NCBI RefSeq assembly: GCF_008692195.1
Contig: NZ_RXOM01000018.1
Span: 307,147 to 371,146 of the forward strand
From: Salegentibacter sp. R32
GTDB taxonomy: Bacteria; Bacteroidota; Bacteroidia; Flavobacteriales; Flavobacteriaceae
Direction of reading: 5' to 3'
DNA length: 64,000 nucleotides
Shown: one piece after another, positions 26,239-34,125 of the stretch
Position numbering within the stretch: position 1 is the stretch's first letter
Layout: each line of letters starts with the position of its first letter
Translations under genes and position numbers: made by a program
The notes under the pieces: model-generated
Database searches by the model: none
What the model saw: the letters and a program-made list of their open reading frames with translations, nothing else
Told to the model about the DNA's origin: nothing

Positions 26239-28323
26239 ATGAGGAAGTATTTGCTTTCAGCATTATTTTTATGTTTATCAATTGGTTTAATGAATGCTCA
26301 ATCCAACGAAAACGAGGATTTTGATGTAAAAGCCGATTTAATAAACCCATCTAGTTTAATAAATAACGGTACCATTGAGTTAACGGTTAAAGGAGGAACA
26401 CCGCCATATACTTATAAATGGACAAACCAAAGTACTTCTTTAAAATCTAATAAAGCTACAGGTTTAGTAGAGGGAATTCCTTACGATGTGGTAATTACCG
26501 ATGCAAAAGGAAATTCTGTCACCAAATCTTACCGAATTAAAGCAGAATCGATTACCGAGCATTTTAATGGATTTTTTCAGCCGATTGTAGATAATATGTC
26601 GGCTGTTTTATTTTGGGATCCGTTTGCAGCTTTGGGAATTTATGATCCTGTAGTTTACGCCGATGTAAAATTGGTCGCTACTCCAAGTTGGAGCGCACAA
26701 ACAGATGAAATTTATACCTTACAAAAGTGGTTAAAACCAGAAGGTACAAAGGTAAAGAAAGGGGAGAAAATTGCCATCGTAAAACACGGACCTGAACAAG
26801 AAACCGTAACTGCACTTGCAAATGGTGAATTAAAATATTTAGTAAAAGAAGGGAACGAAATTTTCAACCCTAACAGTACGGAAGATTTAATTGAACAAGG
26901 TGCTCATTATTTAGCTGAAATAAAATATGACGATCCTGTAGCATTAACCCATCCCAACGGAGACCTTCAAAAAAATAGCATTCCGTTTATCGTGATTTGG
27001 TTGGTATTAGGAGCTATATTTTTTACGGTAAGAATGAAGTTTATTAACATTCGAGGCTTTAAACATTCATTAGCTTTAGCAAAAGGAAAATACGACGATC
27101 CTAACGCGCCGGGTAACATTACGCACTTTCAAGCCTTGGCGACAGCAGTTTCTGCAACCGTAGGATTAGGGAATATTGCCGGGGTAGCAGTAGCAGTTTC
27201 TCTAGGTGGGGCCGGAGCTACTTTCTGGATGATTATTGCCGGTTTATTAGGGATGTCTTCCAAGTTTGTAGAATGTACGCTGGGTGTGAAGTATAGAAAT
27301 ATTACTGAAGACGGTCGTATTTTTGGAGGACCAATGAACTACCTACGCTACGGTTTAGAAAAGCGTAACTTAAAAGGTTTAGGTAAATTTTTAGCAGGAT
27401 TCTTCGCTATTTTAGGTATTGGTGCTTCTTTTGGAGGTGGTAACATGTTCCAGGCCAATCAGTCTTTTGAAATTCTTTCTGGGCAATTCCCAATGTTAGA
27501 TGGTAACGGATTCTGGTTTGGTATTGTCGTAGCCGTTCTTGTAGGAGTGGTTATTATTGGAGGTATTAATAGTATCGCAAAAGTAACCGGTAAAATTGTT
27601 CCATTTATGGCAGTAGTTTATGTCTTGGGAGCATTAACGGTAATTATCGTAAATATAAATAATATAGGGCCTGCATTTAACGCAATTATTGACGGTGCTT
27701 TTTCACCAAGTGCCTTAAAAGGTGGTGTTTTAGGAGTGTTAGTAGTTGGTTTTCAAAGAGCAGCCTTCTCTAACGAAGCAGGTGTAGGTTCTGCAGCGAT
27801 TGCGCACAGTGCCGCAAAAACAAATCACCCGCCATCAGAAGGTTTTGTAGCATTGTTAGAGCCGTTCATTGATACGGTTGTAGTTTGTACACTTACCGCT
27901 TTGGTATTAGTATTTACCGGAATGCACGAAGTAGAAGGTATTGGAGGGGTTGAGTTAACCTCAGATGCTTTTGCTAGTGTGATTTCTTGGTTCCCATACG
28001 TATTGGCAGCAGCTGTATTCTTATTTGCTTTTTCAACGATGATTTCTTGGTCTTACTACGGAATGAGAGCTTGGACATATTTATTCGGAAGAAGTAAAAA
28101 ATCTGAAATGATTTATAAATTCTTATTCCTAATTTTCGTAGTGGTAGGAGCTTCTATTAGTTTAGGTGCCGTATTGGTATTCTCAGATATGATGATTCTT
28201 GCGATGTCGTTCCCGAACATTATCGGACTTTATATTATGTCTGGTGAAGTAAGGGAAGATTTAAGGGAATACTTCAAGAAAGTAAAATCTGGTGATTTAT
28301 TTATAAAAGGTAAAACCGCATAA
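26239..28323 (+). CDS. AGCS sodium:alanine-type symporter with extracytoplasmic SprB-like and lipoyl-like domains
   Basis: A 694-residue protein. Residues 1-21 are a signal-like helix; 36-98 resemble a SprB/PKD-type repeat (TIELTVKGGTPPYTYKW, YDVVITDAKGNSV); 105-135 look like the first AGCS segment (NGFFQPIVDNMSAVLFWDPF); 145-230 look like a biotinyl/lipoyl half-barrel pair (KPEGTKVKKGEKIAIVKHG, TALANGELKYLVKEGNEI) but lack the modifiable Lys at the hairpin; from 248 the usual AGCS helices follow (FFTVRMKFINIRGF, ATAVSATVGLGNIAG, FGGPMNYLRYGL, SNEAGVGSAAIAHS). It imports alanine, glycine or similar with Na+. The role of the inserted domains is unknown. Confidence 0.85.
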   Translation: MRKYLLSALFLCLSIGLMNAQSNENEDFDVKADLINPSSLINNGTIELTVKGGTPPYTYKWTNQSTSLKSNKATGLVEGIPYDVVITDAKGNSVTKSYRIKAESITEHFNGFFQPIVDNMSAVLFWDPFAALGIYDPVVYADVKLVATPSWSAQTDEIYTLQKWLKPEGTKVKKGEKIAIVKHGPEQETVTALANGELKYLVKEGNEIFNPNSTEDLIEQGAHYLAEIKYDDPVALTHPNGDLQKNSIPFIVIWLVLGAIFFTVRMKFINIRGFKHSLALAKGKYDDPNAPGNITHFQALATAVSATVGLGNIAGVAVAVSLGGAGATFWMIIAGLLGMSSKFVECTLGVKYRNITEDGRIFGGPMNYLRYGLEKRNLKGLGKFLAGFFAILGIGASFGGGNMFQANQSFEILSGQFPMLDGNGFWFGIVVAVLVGVVIIGGINSIAKVTGKIVPFMAVVYVLGALTVIIVNINNIGPAFNAIIDGAFSPSALKGGVLGVLVVGFQRAAFSNEAGVGSAAIAHSAAKTNHPPSEGFVALLEPFIDTVVVCTLTALVLVFTGMHEVEGIGGVELTSDAFASVISWFPYVLAAAVFLFAFSTMISWSYYGMRAWTYLFGRSKKSEMIYKFLFLIFVVVGASISLGAVLVFSDMMILAMSFPNIIGLYIMSGEVREDLREYFKKVKSGDLFIKGKTA

Positions 28324-28333
28324 ATCTAATAAT

Positions 28334-29218
28334 ATGAAATTTAAAAAATCCCATTTTGTGTTTACACCCAAACAACAAAATGGGATTTTTTTATTGGTGT
28401 TTTTAATCCTTTTGGGAATGGTGGGCATGTATTACGTGCATCATTTTCCAGAGGAAGAGCAACTATCAGAATTTCAAAAGCAGGAATTAATTCAAGTTGA
28501 AAAATTTTTAGATTCGGTAAAAGCAGAAAAACAAAAATCGAAAAAAGATACCATTTATCCTTTTAACCCTAATTACATTAACGACTTTAAAGGTTACAAA
28601 TTAGGAATGAGCTTAGAGGAAATTAAACGTTTAAAAGATTTTCGTGCCGAAGGAAAATGGGTGAATTCAATAAAAGATTTTCAAAAAGTCACGAAAGTTT
28701 CAGATTCATTACTGAATAAAATTTCGCCTTCTTTCAAATTTCCAGAATGGGTTCAAAAAAGAAATGCAGCTCAAAAGAAAAAAAGCTTTACTGCAACGAA
28801 AATATCTTCAGATAAAAAGAAAGATTTAAATACTGCGACCAAAGAAGAACTAGATGAGATTTATGGAATAGGAGAGAAGTTGAGTCAGCGAATCATTAAT
28901 TACCGATTAAAAATAGGCGGTTTTGTAGATAACATTCAGTTGAAAGATATTTATGGATTGCCCTACGAAACTGAACAGAATATCTTAAAAGAATTTTCCG
29001 TTACAAAAAATCCTACACCAGTAGAAAAACTTTCCATTAACGAAGCCTCAGTTATAGAACTTACTGAAATTATTTACTTCGATTATGAGTTGGCTAGACA
29101 AATTGTAGAGTATCGAGAACTACATGAGGAAATAAAATCCTTTGAAGAATTAGCAAAAATAGAATCCTTTCCAGCTTATAAAATAGATAGAATTAAATTA
29201 TATCTTAAATTAAATTAG
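28334..29218 (+). CDS. Membrane-anchored helix-hairpin-helix protein (ComEA-like)
   Basis: A 294-residue protein: short cytoplasmic start KSHFVFTPKQQNG, one membrane helix (about 17-36), a charged linker, then helix-hairpin-helix motifs, the clearest being DLNTATKEELDEIYGIGEKL (about 158-178) and a degenerate one, LSINEASVIELTEI. HHH motifs of this kind bind DNA without sequence preference and occur in the DNA-uptake protein ComEA. The gene begins 10 bases after the AGCS gene. A perfect 17-bp terminator-like hairpin lies in its first codons (28343-28391). Confidence 0.82.
   Translation: MKFKKSHFVFTPKQQNGIFLLVFLILLGMVGMYYVHHFPEEEQLSEFQKQELIQVEKFLDSVKAEKQKSKKDTIYPFNPNYINDFKGYKLGMSLEEIKRLKDFRAEGKWVNSIKDFQKVTKVSDSLLNKISPSFKFPEWVQKRNAAQKKKSFTATKISSDKKKDLNTATKEELDEIYGIGEKLSQRIINYRLKIGGFVDNIQLKDIYGLPYETEQNILKEFSVTKNPTPVEKLSINEASVIELTEIIYFDYELARQIVEYRELHEEIKSFEELAKIESFPAYKIDRIKLYLKLN
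28343..28391 (+). terminator. Terminator-like hairpin within the start of the HHH gene
   Basis: Left arm AAAAAATCCCATTTTGT (28343-28359) and right arm ACAAAATGGGATTTTTT (28375-28391) pair perfectly over 17 bp with a 15-base loop and end in a T-tract. It could end part of the AGCS transcripts while still being coding sequence. Confidence 0.75.
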
Positions 29219-29302
29219 AAATTCGTAAAGTATAGGTTGTTTTTTACATAATTTTACTTTTTATTTGAAGTGATTTTAAGAAATTTCAATTGATAGAAGC
29301 TA

Positions 29303-30469
29303 ATGAGCAATACATACTTTACAGAAGAGCATAACTTATTCAGAAAAAGCCTTAGTGATTTTTTACAAAAAGAGGTAGTTCCGCACATAGAAAAGTGGGA
29401 AAAAACCGGAACCATCGAGCGTTTTATTTGGGAAAAATTTGGAGAAATGGGATTCTTCGGAATCAATTATCCTGAAAAATACGGTGGCTTAGACTTAGAT
29501 ATTTTCTACACGGTTATTTTCTTGGAAGAACTTCAAAAAATAAATTCCGGTGGTTTTGCTGCTGCAATGTGGGCACACGCTTATTTAGCAATGACTCATT
29601 TAAACAAAGAAGGAAGTCACGAAATAAAAGAAAAATACTTGGCACCAAGTATTACAGGAGAAAAAATAGGGTGTCTTTGTATTACTGAACCTTTTGGAGG
29701 GTCAGACGTTGCCGGAATGAAATCTACCGCAGTAAAAAACGGAGATCACTATATTTTGAACGGTTCTAAAACCTTTATTACCAACGGGGTGTATTCAGAC
29801 TACTTGGTAGTGGCGGCTAAAACCAGCCCGGAAGAAGGTAACAAAGGGATGAGTATGTTTGTAATAGACCGCGATACACCGGGAATCGCTTCAACCAAAC
29901 TAGATAAATTAGGATGGAGAGCTTCAGACACCGGAGAAATTTCATTCACCGATGTGAAAATTCCTGTTGAAAATTTAATGGGAGAAGAAGGGAAAGGTTT
30001 TCCTTATATTATGCAACATTTTGCTTTAGAGCGTTTAATTATGGGGGTGAATGCTCATGCCAGAGCTGAACATGCCATTGAATATACCTTGCAATACATG
30101 AGCGACCGTACCGCTTTTGGAAAATCTATCGATAGATTTCAGGCTTTGCGCCATCGCATTGCCGATATTGCCAGCGAAGCAGAAATGTGCAAACAGTTTA
30201 ATTATTTAACGGCACAGCGATTGGGCAATGGGGAATATGTGGTAAAAGAAGCTACGATGTCTAAATTACTTTCAACCAAAATGGCCGATAAAACGATTGA
30301 TGAATGTTTACAGTTTTTAGGAGGTTATGGTTATATGGAAGATTACCCATTAGCAAGAATGTTACGTGATAGTAGGTTAGGTCCAATTGGAGGTGGAACA
30401 AGCGAGATTTTGAGAGAGATTTTGGCGAAGATGATTATCGATAAAAAAGAGTACAAGCCGGCTACATAA
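29303..30469 (+). CDS. Acyl-CoA dehydrogenase, isovaleryl/long-chain-like
   Basis: A 388-residue flavoprotein of beta-oxidation or branched amino-acid breakdown: oxidises an acyl-CoA to enoyl-CoA and passes electrons to ETF. Family marks: CITEPFGGSDVAGM and KTFITNG (FAD and substrate binding), DRTAFGKSIDRFQALRH, and GGYGYMEDYPLARMLRD. The usual catalytic Glu before GTSE is Gly here (IGGGTSEIL), while E243 in FALERLIMG sits where isovaleryl-CoA and long-chain acyl-CoA dehydrogenases carry their base. So a branched- or long-chain substrate is likely. Monocistronic. Confidence 0.88.
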   Translation: MSNTYFTEEHNLFRKSLSDFLQKEVVPHIEKWEKTGTIERFIWEKFGEMGFFGINYPEKYGGLDLDIFYTVIFLEELQKINSGGFAAAMWAHAYLAMTHLNKEGSHEIKEKYLAPSITGEKIGCLCITEPFGGSDVAGMKSTAVKNGDHYILNGSKTFITNGVYSDYLVVAAKTSPEEGNKGMSMFVIDRDTPGIASTKLDKLGWRASDTGEISFTDVKIPVENLMGEEGKGFPYIMQHFALERLIMGVNAHARAEHAIEYTLQYMSDRTAFGKSIDRFQALRHRIADIASEAEMCKQFNYLTAQRLGNGEYVVKEATMSKLLSTKMADKTIDECLQFLGGYGYMEDYPLARMLRDSRLGPIGGGTSEILREILAKMIIDKKEYKPAT

Positions 30470-30495
30470 TTATTTGATTGAAAATATTTTAAATA

Positions 30496-30526
30496 TTTTG
30501 AAAATTAAAAATAAGTATTAATTTTG
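30496..30526 (+). promoter_or_regulatory. rpsU promoter TTTTG-N18-TAATTTTG
   Basis: Full match to the flavobacterial consensus: -33 TTTTG at 30496-30500 and -7 box at 30519-30526. Confidence 0.75.
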
Positions 30527-30545
30527 CCGCTCGAAATTTTAAGTG

Positions 30546-30557
30546 AAAGGAGGTGAT
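30546..30557 (+). promoter_or_regulatory. Strong Shine-Dalgarno of rpsU
   Basis: AAAGGAGGTGAT complements the 3' end of 16S rRNA almost perfectly. GGAGG (30549-30553) is followed after 10 bases by the GTG start at 30564. Such sequences are rare in this lineage. Confidence 0.9.
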
Positions 30558-30563
30558 ATCAAC

Positions 30564-30761
30564 GTGTTAGTAATACCAGTAAAAGACGGAGAGAACATAG
30601 AAAGAGCGTTAAAGCGTTTTAAAAGAAAGTTTGACAAAACTAAAACTATGCGTGAGCTGCGTTCTCGTCAAAATTTCACAAAGCCATCTGTAAAGCATAG
30701 AAGCAAAATCCAGAAAGCGCAATACATTCAGCAATTAAGAGATCAGGAAGAAATGATCTAA
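30564..30761 (+). CDS. rpsU: 30S ribosomal protein bS21
   Basis: A 65-residue basic protein, LVIPVKDGENIERALKRFKR onward, the typical bS21 sequence and length. The correct start is the GTG at 30564: a longer reading from 30543 would translate the Shine-Dalgarno itself (KGGDIN), which is not part of the protein. bS21 binds the small subunit near the 3' end of 16S rRNA. In Flavobacteria bS21, bS18 and bS6 hide the anti-Shine-Dalgarno; ribosomes lacking bS21 can read Shine-Dalgarno-led messages, and rpsU is the classic one. Own promoter and terminator. Confidence 0.97.
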   Translation: MLVIPVKDGENIERALKRFKRKFDKTKTMRELRSRQNFTKPSVKHRSKIQKAQYIQQLRDQEEMI

Positions 30762-30784
30762 ATTTAAATTCTGAATATCATACA

Positions 30785-30832
30785 ACTGCTGGTAGATAAA
30801 GTTTAGTAACTTTGTTTATCAGCAGTTTTTTT
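30785..30832 (+). terminator. rpsU terminator running up to the next start codon
   Basis: Left arm at 30785-30801, loop 30802-30809, right arm 30810-30826: 17 pairs, three of them G-U, ending in CAGCAGT and seven T. The T-tract ends directly before the xer start codon at 30833. Confidence 0.85.
30807..30814 (+). promoter_or_regulatory. -7 box TAACTTTG within the rpsU terminator
   Basis: Exact TAnnTTTG match in the loop and right arm of the rpsU terminator, 18 bases before the ATG at 30833. Confidence 0.5.
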
Positions 30833-31726
30833 ATGGCCTCTATTCAGCAATTTTTAGACTACCTTTTATATGAGAAAAAATACTCCTCTCATACGGTTTT
30901 GGCTTATCAAAAAGATCTCGAAACCTTTGCCGTTTTTATTCAAGATGAATTTGAAGAAGAACAGTTAAAGGAAGTGAACTATTCCATGATTCGTTCTTGG
31001 ATTATTAGTTTGGTGGATCAAGGGATTTCCAATAGAAGTATCAACAGAAAAATTTCCTCTTTAAAGACATTTTATAAATTCTTATTGAAAATAAAAGAAG
31101 TTGAAACTTCTCCGTTGGCAAAACATAAATCTTTAAAAGTTGATAAAAAAGTGCAAGTGCCATTTTCTTCCAAAGAGGTTTCAGAAGTAATTCAAAATTT
31201 TCAGCCTGAAGGTTTTTCAGAAATACGGGATCAGCTTATTATCGAATTATTATATTCCACAGGAATGCGTAGGGCAGAACTAATTAATTTAAAATTGAAT
31301 AGTGTAGATGTTTCTGGTAAACAATTAAAAGTTTTGGGAAAACGAAATAAAGAACGAATAATCCCTTTGCTGCCTTCGGTTTTGAAAACCCTTCAGCGTT
31401 ATCTTTTAGAAAGAGATGAATTGGCAATAATTAAAGACGAAAAATATCTATTGCTAACTCAAAAGGGAAATAAACTTTATGATACGCTTGTTTATCGGGT
31501 CGTAAATAATTATTTTAGTAGGGTGTCCACTAAGGTGAAAAAAAGTCCACATATTATTAGGCACACATTTGCAACCCATCTTCTTAACGAAGGGGCAGAC
31601 TTAAATTCGGTAAAAGAACTCTTGGGTCATTCAAGCTTAGCTTCAACACAAGTTTACACACATAATAGTATAAACGAGCTAAGCAGGGTTTATCTGAACG
31701 CCCACCCAAGAAATAAAAATAAATAG
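30833..31726 (+). CDS. xerC: Tyrosine recombinase XerC/XerD
   Basis: A 297-residue site-specific recombinase that resolves chromosome dimers at dif. N-terminal SAM-like DNA-binding domain (1-100), catalytic domain with R146 (TGMRRAEL), K170, H240-x-x-R243 (PHIIRHTFATH), H266 (LLGHSSL) and Y275 (VYTH), all present. ATG at 30833 preferred over a TTG at 30812 that lies in the terminator. Whether it is XerC or XerD cannot be settled from this sequence alone. The 5' region overlaps the rpsU terminator. It is followed by raiA. Confidence 0.9.
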   Translation: MASIQQFLDYLLYEKKYSSHTVLAYQKDLETFAVFIQDEFEEEQLKEVNYSMIRSWIISLVDQGISNRSINRKISSLKTFYKFLLKIKEVETSPLAKHKSLKVDKKVQVPFSSKEVSEVIQNFQPEGFSEIRDQLIIELLYSTGMRRAELINLKLNSVDVSGKQLKVLGKRNKERIIPLLPSVLKTLQRYLLERDELAIIKDEKYLLLTQKGNKLYDTLVYRVVNNYFSRVSTKVKKSPHIIRHTFATHLLNEGADLNSVKELLGHSSLASTQVYTHNSINELSRVYLNAHPRNKNK

Positions 31727-31753
31727 AAGTCTAACTAACTAAAACCTGAAAAG

Positions 31754-32056
31754 ATGAAGATTAACGTTCAATCCGTAAACTTTAATGCCGACCAGAAACT
31801 AATTCTATTTATAGAAAGTAAATTAAACAAGTTAGAAAAGCATTTTGATAAGATTACCTATGCCGATGTTTTCCTGAAAGTTCAAAATACCCGTTCTCCG
31901 GAAAATAAAATTACAGAAATTTTATTGCACGTTCCCGGAGACGATATTATGGTGAAAAAGATGAATAAAAAATTTGAAGAAGGTGTAGATGAAGGAGTTA
32001 ACGCCGTGCGAAGATGCCTTAAAAAACGTAAGGAAAAGCTACGTGCGTATGCCTAG
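31754..32056 (+). CDS. raiA: Ribosome hibernation/translation inhibitor factor, short HPF/RaiA type
   Basis: A 100-residue protein with the S30AE fold: KINVQSVNFNADQKLILFIE, basic helix, FLKVQNTRSPENKITEILLH and the lysine-rich tail KKRKEKLRAYA. Short HPF/RaiA proteins bind the 30S decoding region in stationary phase and protect idle ribosomes. The long-form dimerisation domain is missing, so 100S formation would need another factor. Lies 27 bases after the recombinase gene and just before the tRNA cluster. Confidence 0.9.
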   Translation: MKINVQSVNFNADQKLILFIESKLNKLEKHFDKITYADVFLKVQNTRSPENKITEILLHVPGDDIMVKKMNKKFEEGVDEGVNAVRRCLKKRKEKLRAYA

Positions 32057-32086
32057 AAAAAAAATATAAAAAAAATCGCAAAAAAA

Positions 32087-32118
32087 TTTTGCAGAAAACA
32101 TAAACACCTCTATATTTG
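32087..32118 (+). promoter_or_regulatory. tRNA cluster promoter TTTTG-N19-TATATTTG
   Basis: -33 TTTTG at 32087-32091 and -7 box at 32111-32118, exact consensus, about 50 bases before the first tRNA. Confidence 0.8.
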
Positions 32119-32168
32119 CAGTCCGTTAGAAATAGCGGGCTTTTTTAATGTAAAAAGCAGGACATAAT

Positions 32169-32242
32169 GCCGATGTAGCTCAGCTGGCTAGAGCAGCTGA
32201 TTTGTAATCAGCAGGTCGTGGGTTCGAGTCCCTCCATCGGCT
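32169..32242 (+). tRNA. tRNA-Thr(TGT)
   Basis: Acceptor stem GCCGATG/CATCGGC, anticodon loop TTTGTAA with anticodon TGT, GTTCGAGTC T-loop. CCA not encoded. First of five tRNAs near tuf. Confidence 0.97.
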
Positions 32243-32281
32243 CTGTTCTATGAAATTTTGAAAGGTTTTTTTAAAACCATT

Positions 32282-32364
32282 GGGGAGATACTCAAGCGGC
32301 CAACGAGGACAGACTGTAAATCTGTTGTTTTTTAACTTCGCAGGTTCGAATCCTGCTCTCCCCA
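32282..32364 (+). tRNA. tRNA-Tyr(GTA)
   Basis: Acceptor stem GGGGAGA/TCTCCCC, anticodon GTA in loop CTGTAAA, long variable arm typical of class II tRNA-Tyr. Confidence 0.97.
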
Positions 32365-32403
32365 CAACTGAAATTTAGTTTAAAATAAATTAATTTTTGG
32401 AAT

Positions 32404-32476
32404 GCGGGAGTAGCTCAGTTGGTAGAGCGTCAGCCTTCCAAGCTGAATGTCGCCGGTTCGAACCCGGTCTCCCGCT
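32404..32476 (+). tRNA. tRNA-Gly(TCC)
   Basis: Acceptor stem GCGGGAG/CTCCCGC, anticodon TCC in loop CTTCCAA, T-loop GTTCGAACC. Confidence 0.97.
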
Positions 32477-32539
32477 CTATTTCCTTGGAAGTTTTCAAGG
32501 CTAAATAGAGCTTAATCTGTTGGTGCAGATTGGTTTTAG

Positions 32540-32611
32540 GCCGACGTAGCTCAGGGGTAGAGCGCTTCCTTGGTAAGGAAGAGGTCACGAGTTCAATTCT
32601 CGTCGTTGGCT
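32540..32611 (+). tRNA. tRNA-Thr(GGT)
   Basis: Acceptor stem GCCGACG/CGTTGGC with G-U pairs, anticodon GGT in loop TTGGTAA. Second Thr tRNA in the cluster; the two read ACA-type and ACC/ACT codons. Confidence 0.96.
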
Positions 32612-32613
32612 CT

Positions 32614-32632
32614 AAGTTGAATTTTTCAACTT
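32614..32632 (+). other. Hairpin after the tRNA cluster
   Basis: AAGTTGAA (32614-32621) and TTCAACTT (32625-32632), three-base loop, just 3' of tRNA-Thr(GGT). Probably an RNA processing or stability element. Confidence 0.5.
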
Positions 32633-32636
32633 TTCA

Positions 32637-32667
32637 CTTAACAGCAAAATGCTTGTTGTTAAGTTTT
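32637..32667 (+). terminator. Possible partial terminator before tuf
   Basis: CTTAACA (32637-32643) pairs with TGTTAAG (32657-32663), followed by four T. Weak; tRNA and tuf are usually cotranscribed. Confidence 0.35.
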
Positions 32668-32721
32668 ATGTGTATATAAATTGAACACTAATATATAACT
32701 AAGATTAAATAAGTATTAATT

Positions 32722-33909
32722 ATGGCAAAGGAAACTTATGATCGTTCCAAACCGCACTTGAATATAGGTACTATTGGACACGTAGATCACGGAAAAACAA
32801 CTTTAACTGCAGCTATTACTAAAGTGTTAGCAGACGCTGGATATTCTGAAGCTAGTGCTTTCGATCAAATCGATAACGCTCCAGAAGAAAAAGAGAGAGG
32901 TATTACAATTAACTCTTCTCACGTAGAATATGCAACTGCTAATCGTCACTATGCGCACGTTGACTGTCCAGGTCACGCCGATTATGTGAAAAACATGGTC
33001 ACTGGTGCTGCTCAGATGGATGGTGCTATTTTGGTTGTTGCTGCAACAGATGGTCCTATGCCGCAAACTCGTGAGCACATCCTTTTAGGGCGTCAGGTAG
33101 GTATTCCAAGAATCGTTGTGTTCTTAAACAAAGTTGACTTAGTTGATGATGAGGAATTATTAGAGTTGGTAGAAATGGAAGTTAGAGATTTACTTTCTTT
33201 CTATGAATATGATGGAGATAATGGTCCTGTAGTTTCTGGTTCTGCTTTAGGGGCTTTAGAAGGTGAAGATAAGTGGGTTCAGACTGTTTTAGAGTTAATG
33301 GAAGCGGTTGATAACTGGATTGAATTGCCAGAGCGTGATGTGGATAAGCCTTTCTTAATGCCTATCGAGGATGTATTCTCTATTACTGGTCGTGGTACTG
33401 TAGCAACAGGTCGTATTGAAACTGGTGTTGCTAATACTGGAGATCCTGTAGAGATTATCGGTATGGGAGCTGAGAAATTGACTTCTACTATTACTGGTAT
33501 TGAAATGTTCCGTCAAATCTTAACAAGAGGTGAAGCTGGAGATAACGCTGGTATCTTATTAAGAGGTATTGAGAAAACTCAAATCTCTAGAGGTATGGTA
33601 ATTACTAAGCCAGGTTCTGTAACTCCTCACGCTAAATTTAAAGCAGAGGTTTATATCTTGAAAAAAGAAGAAGGTGGTCGTCACACACCATTCCATAATA
33701 ACTACCGTCCTCAGTTCTATGTAAGAACAACAGACGTAACAGGTACTATTAGTTTGCCTGATGGAGTAGAGATGGTAATGCCTGGTGATAACTTAACTAT
33801 TACTGTTGAGCTTATCCAGACTATCGCTATGAATGTTGGTTTACGTTTTGCTATCCGTGAAGGAGGTAGAACAGTAGGAGCTGGTCAGGTAACTGAAATT
33901 CTAGACTAA
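32722..33909 (+). CDS. tuf: Elongation factor Tu
   Basis: A 395-residue GTPase that brings aminoacyl-tRNA to the ribosome. G1 GHVDHGKT (19-26), switch region with [29 protein letters not shown], then domains II and III ending [12 protein letters not shown]. Length is normal. It lies in the conserved Bacteroidetes order tRNA-tuf-trpT-secE-nusG. Codon use is strongly biased toward simple, highly expressed codons compared with neighbours. Confidence 0.99.
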   Translation: MAKETYDRSKPHLNIGTIGHVDHGKTTLTAAITKVLADAGYSEASAFDQIDNAPEEKERGITINSSHVEYATANRHYAHVDCPGHADYVKNMVTGAAQMDGAILVVAATDGPMPQTREHILLGRQVGIPRIVVFLNKVDLVDDEELLELVEMEVRDLLSFYEYDGDNGPVVSGSALGALEGEDKWVQTVLELMEAVDNWIELPERDVDKPFLMPIEDVFSITGRGTVATGRIETGVANTGDPVEIIGMGAEKLTSTITGIEMFRQILTRGEAGDNAGILLRGIEKTQISRGMVITKPGSVTPHAKFKAEVYILKKEEGGRHTPFHNNYRPQFYVRTTDVTGTISLPDGVEMVMPGDNLTITVELIQTIAMNVGLRFAIREGGRTVGAGQVTEILD

Positions 33910-33935
33910 TTATAAAGTTAGTTGAAATTATATAA

Positions 33936-33973
33936 AAGTTGAGGTGTTTCGTTTATGCGAAATACCTTGACTT
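33936..33973 (+). other. Long hairpin between tuf and tRNA-Trp
   Basis: 16 pairs with three G-U: left arm 33936-33951, loop TTTATG, right arm 33958-33973. No T-tract follows; the tRNA begins 6 bases later. Likely a processing or stability structure of the tuf 3' end. Confidence 0.7.
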
Positions 33974-33979
33974 GTATTT

Positions 33980-34052
33980 ACGGGTTTAGCTCAGTTGGTA
34001 GAGCACTGGTCTCCAAAACCAGGTGTCGGGAGTTCGAGCCTCTCAACCCGTG
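33980..34052 (+). tRNA. tRNA-Trp(CCA)
   Basis: Acceptor stem ACGGGTT/AACCCGT, anticodon CCA in loop CTCCAAA, discriminator G. Between tuf and secE as in other Bacteroidetes. Confidence 0.97.
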
Positions 34053-34054
34053 CT

Positions 34055-34075
34055 TTAGAAATATGGTATTTCTAA
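34055..34075 (+). other. Hairpin directly after tRNA-Trp
   Basis: TTAGAAATA (34055-34063) and TATTTCTAA (34067-34075), loop TGG. Probably part of tRNA 3' processing. Confidence 0.5.
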
Positions 34076-34081
34076 TTTAAT

Positions 34082-34111
34082 AAACTTTAATTTTTAAGAT
34101 TAAAGTTTTTT
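34082..34111 (+). terminator. AT-rich terminator-like hairpin before secE
   Basis: AAACTTTAAT (34082-34091) and ATTAAAGTTT (34099-34108), 7-base loop, T-tract to 34110. May cut part of the tuf-trpT transcripts before secE. Confidence 0.5.
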
Positions 34112-34125
34112 AATATCTATATAAA

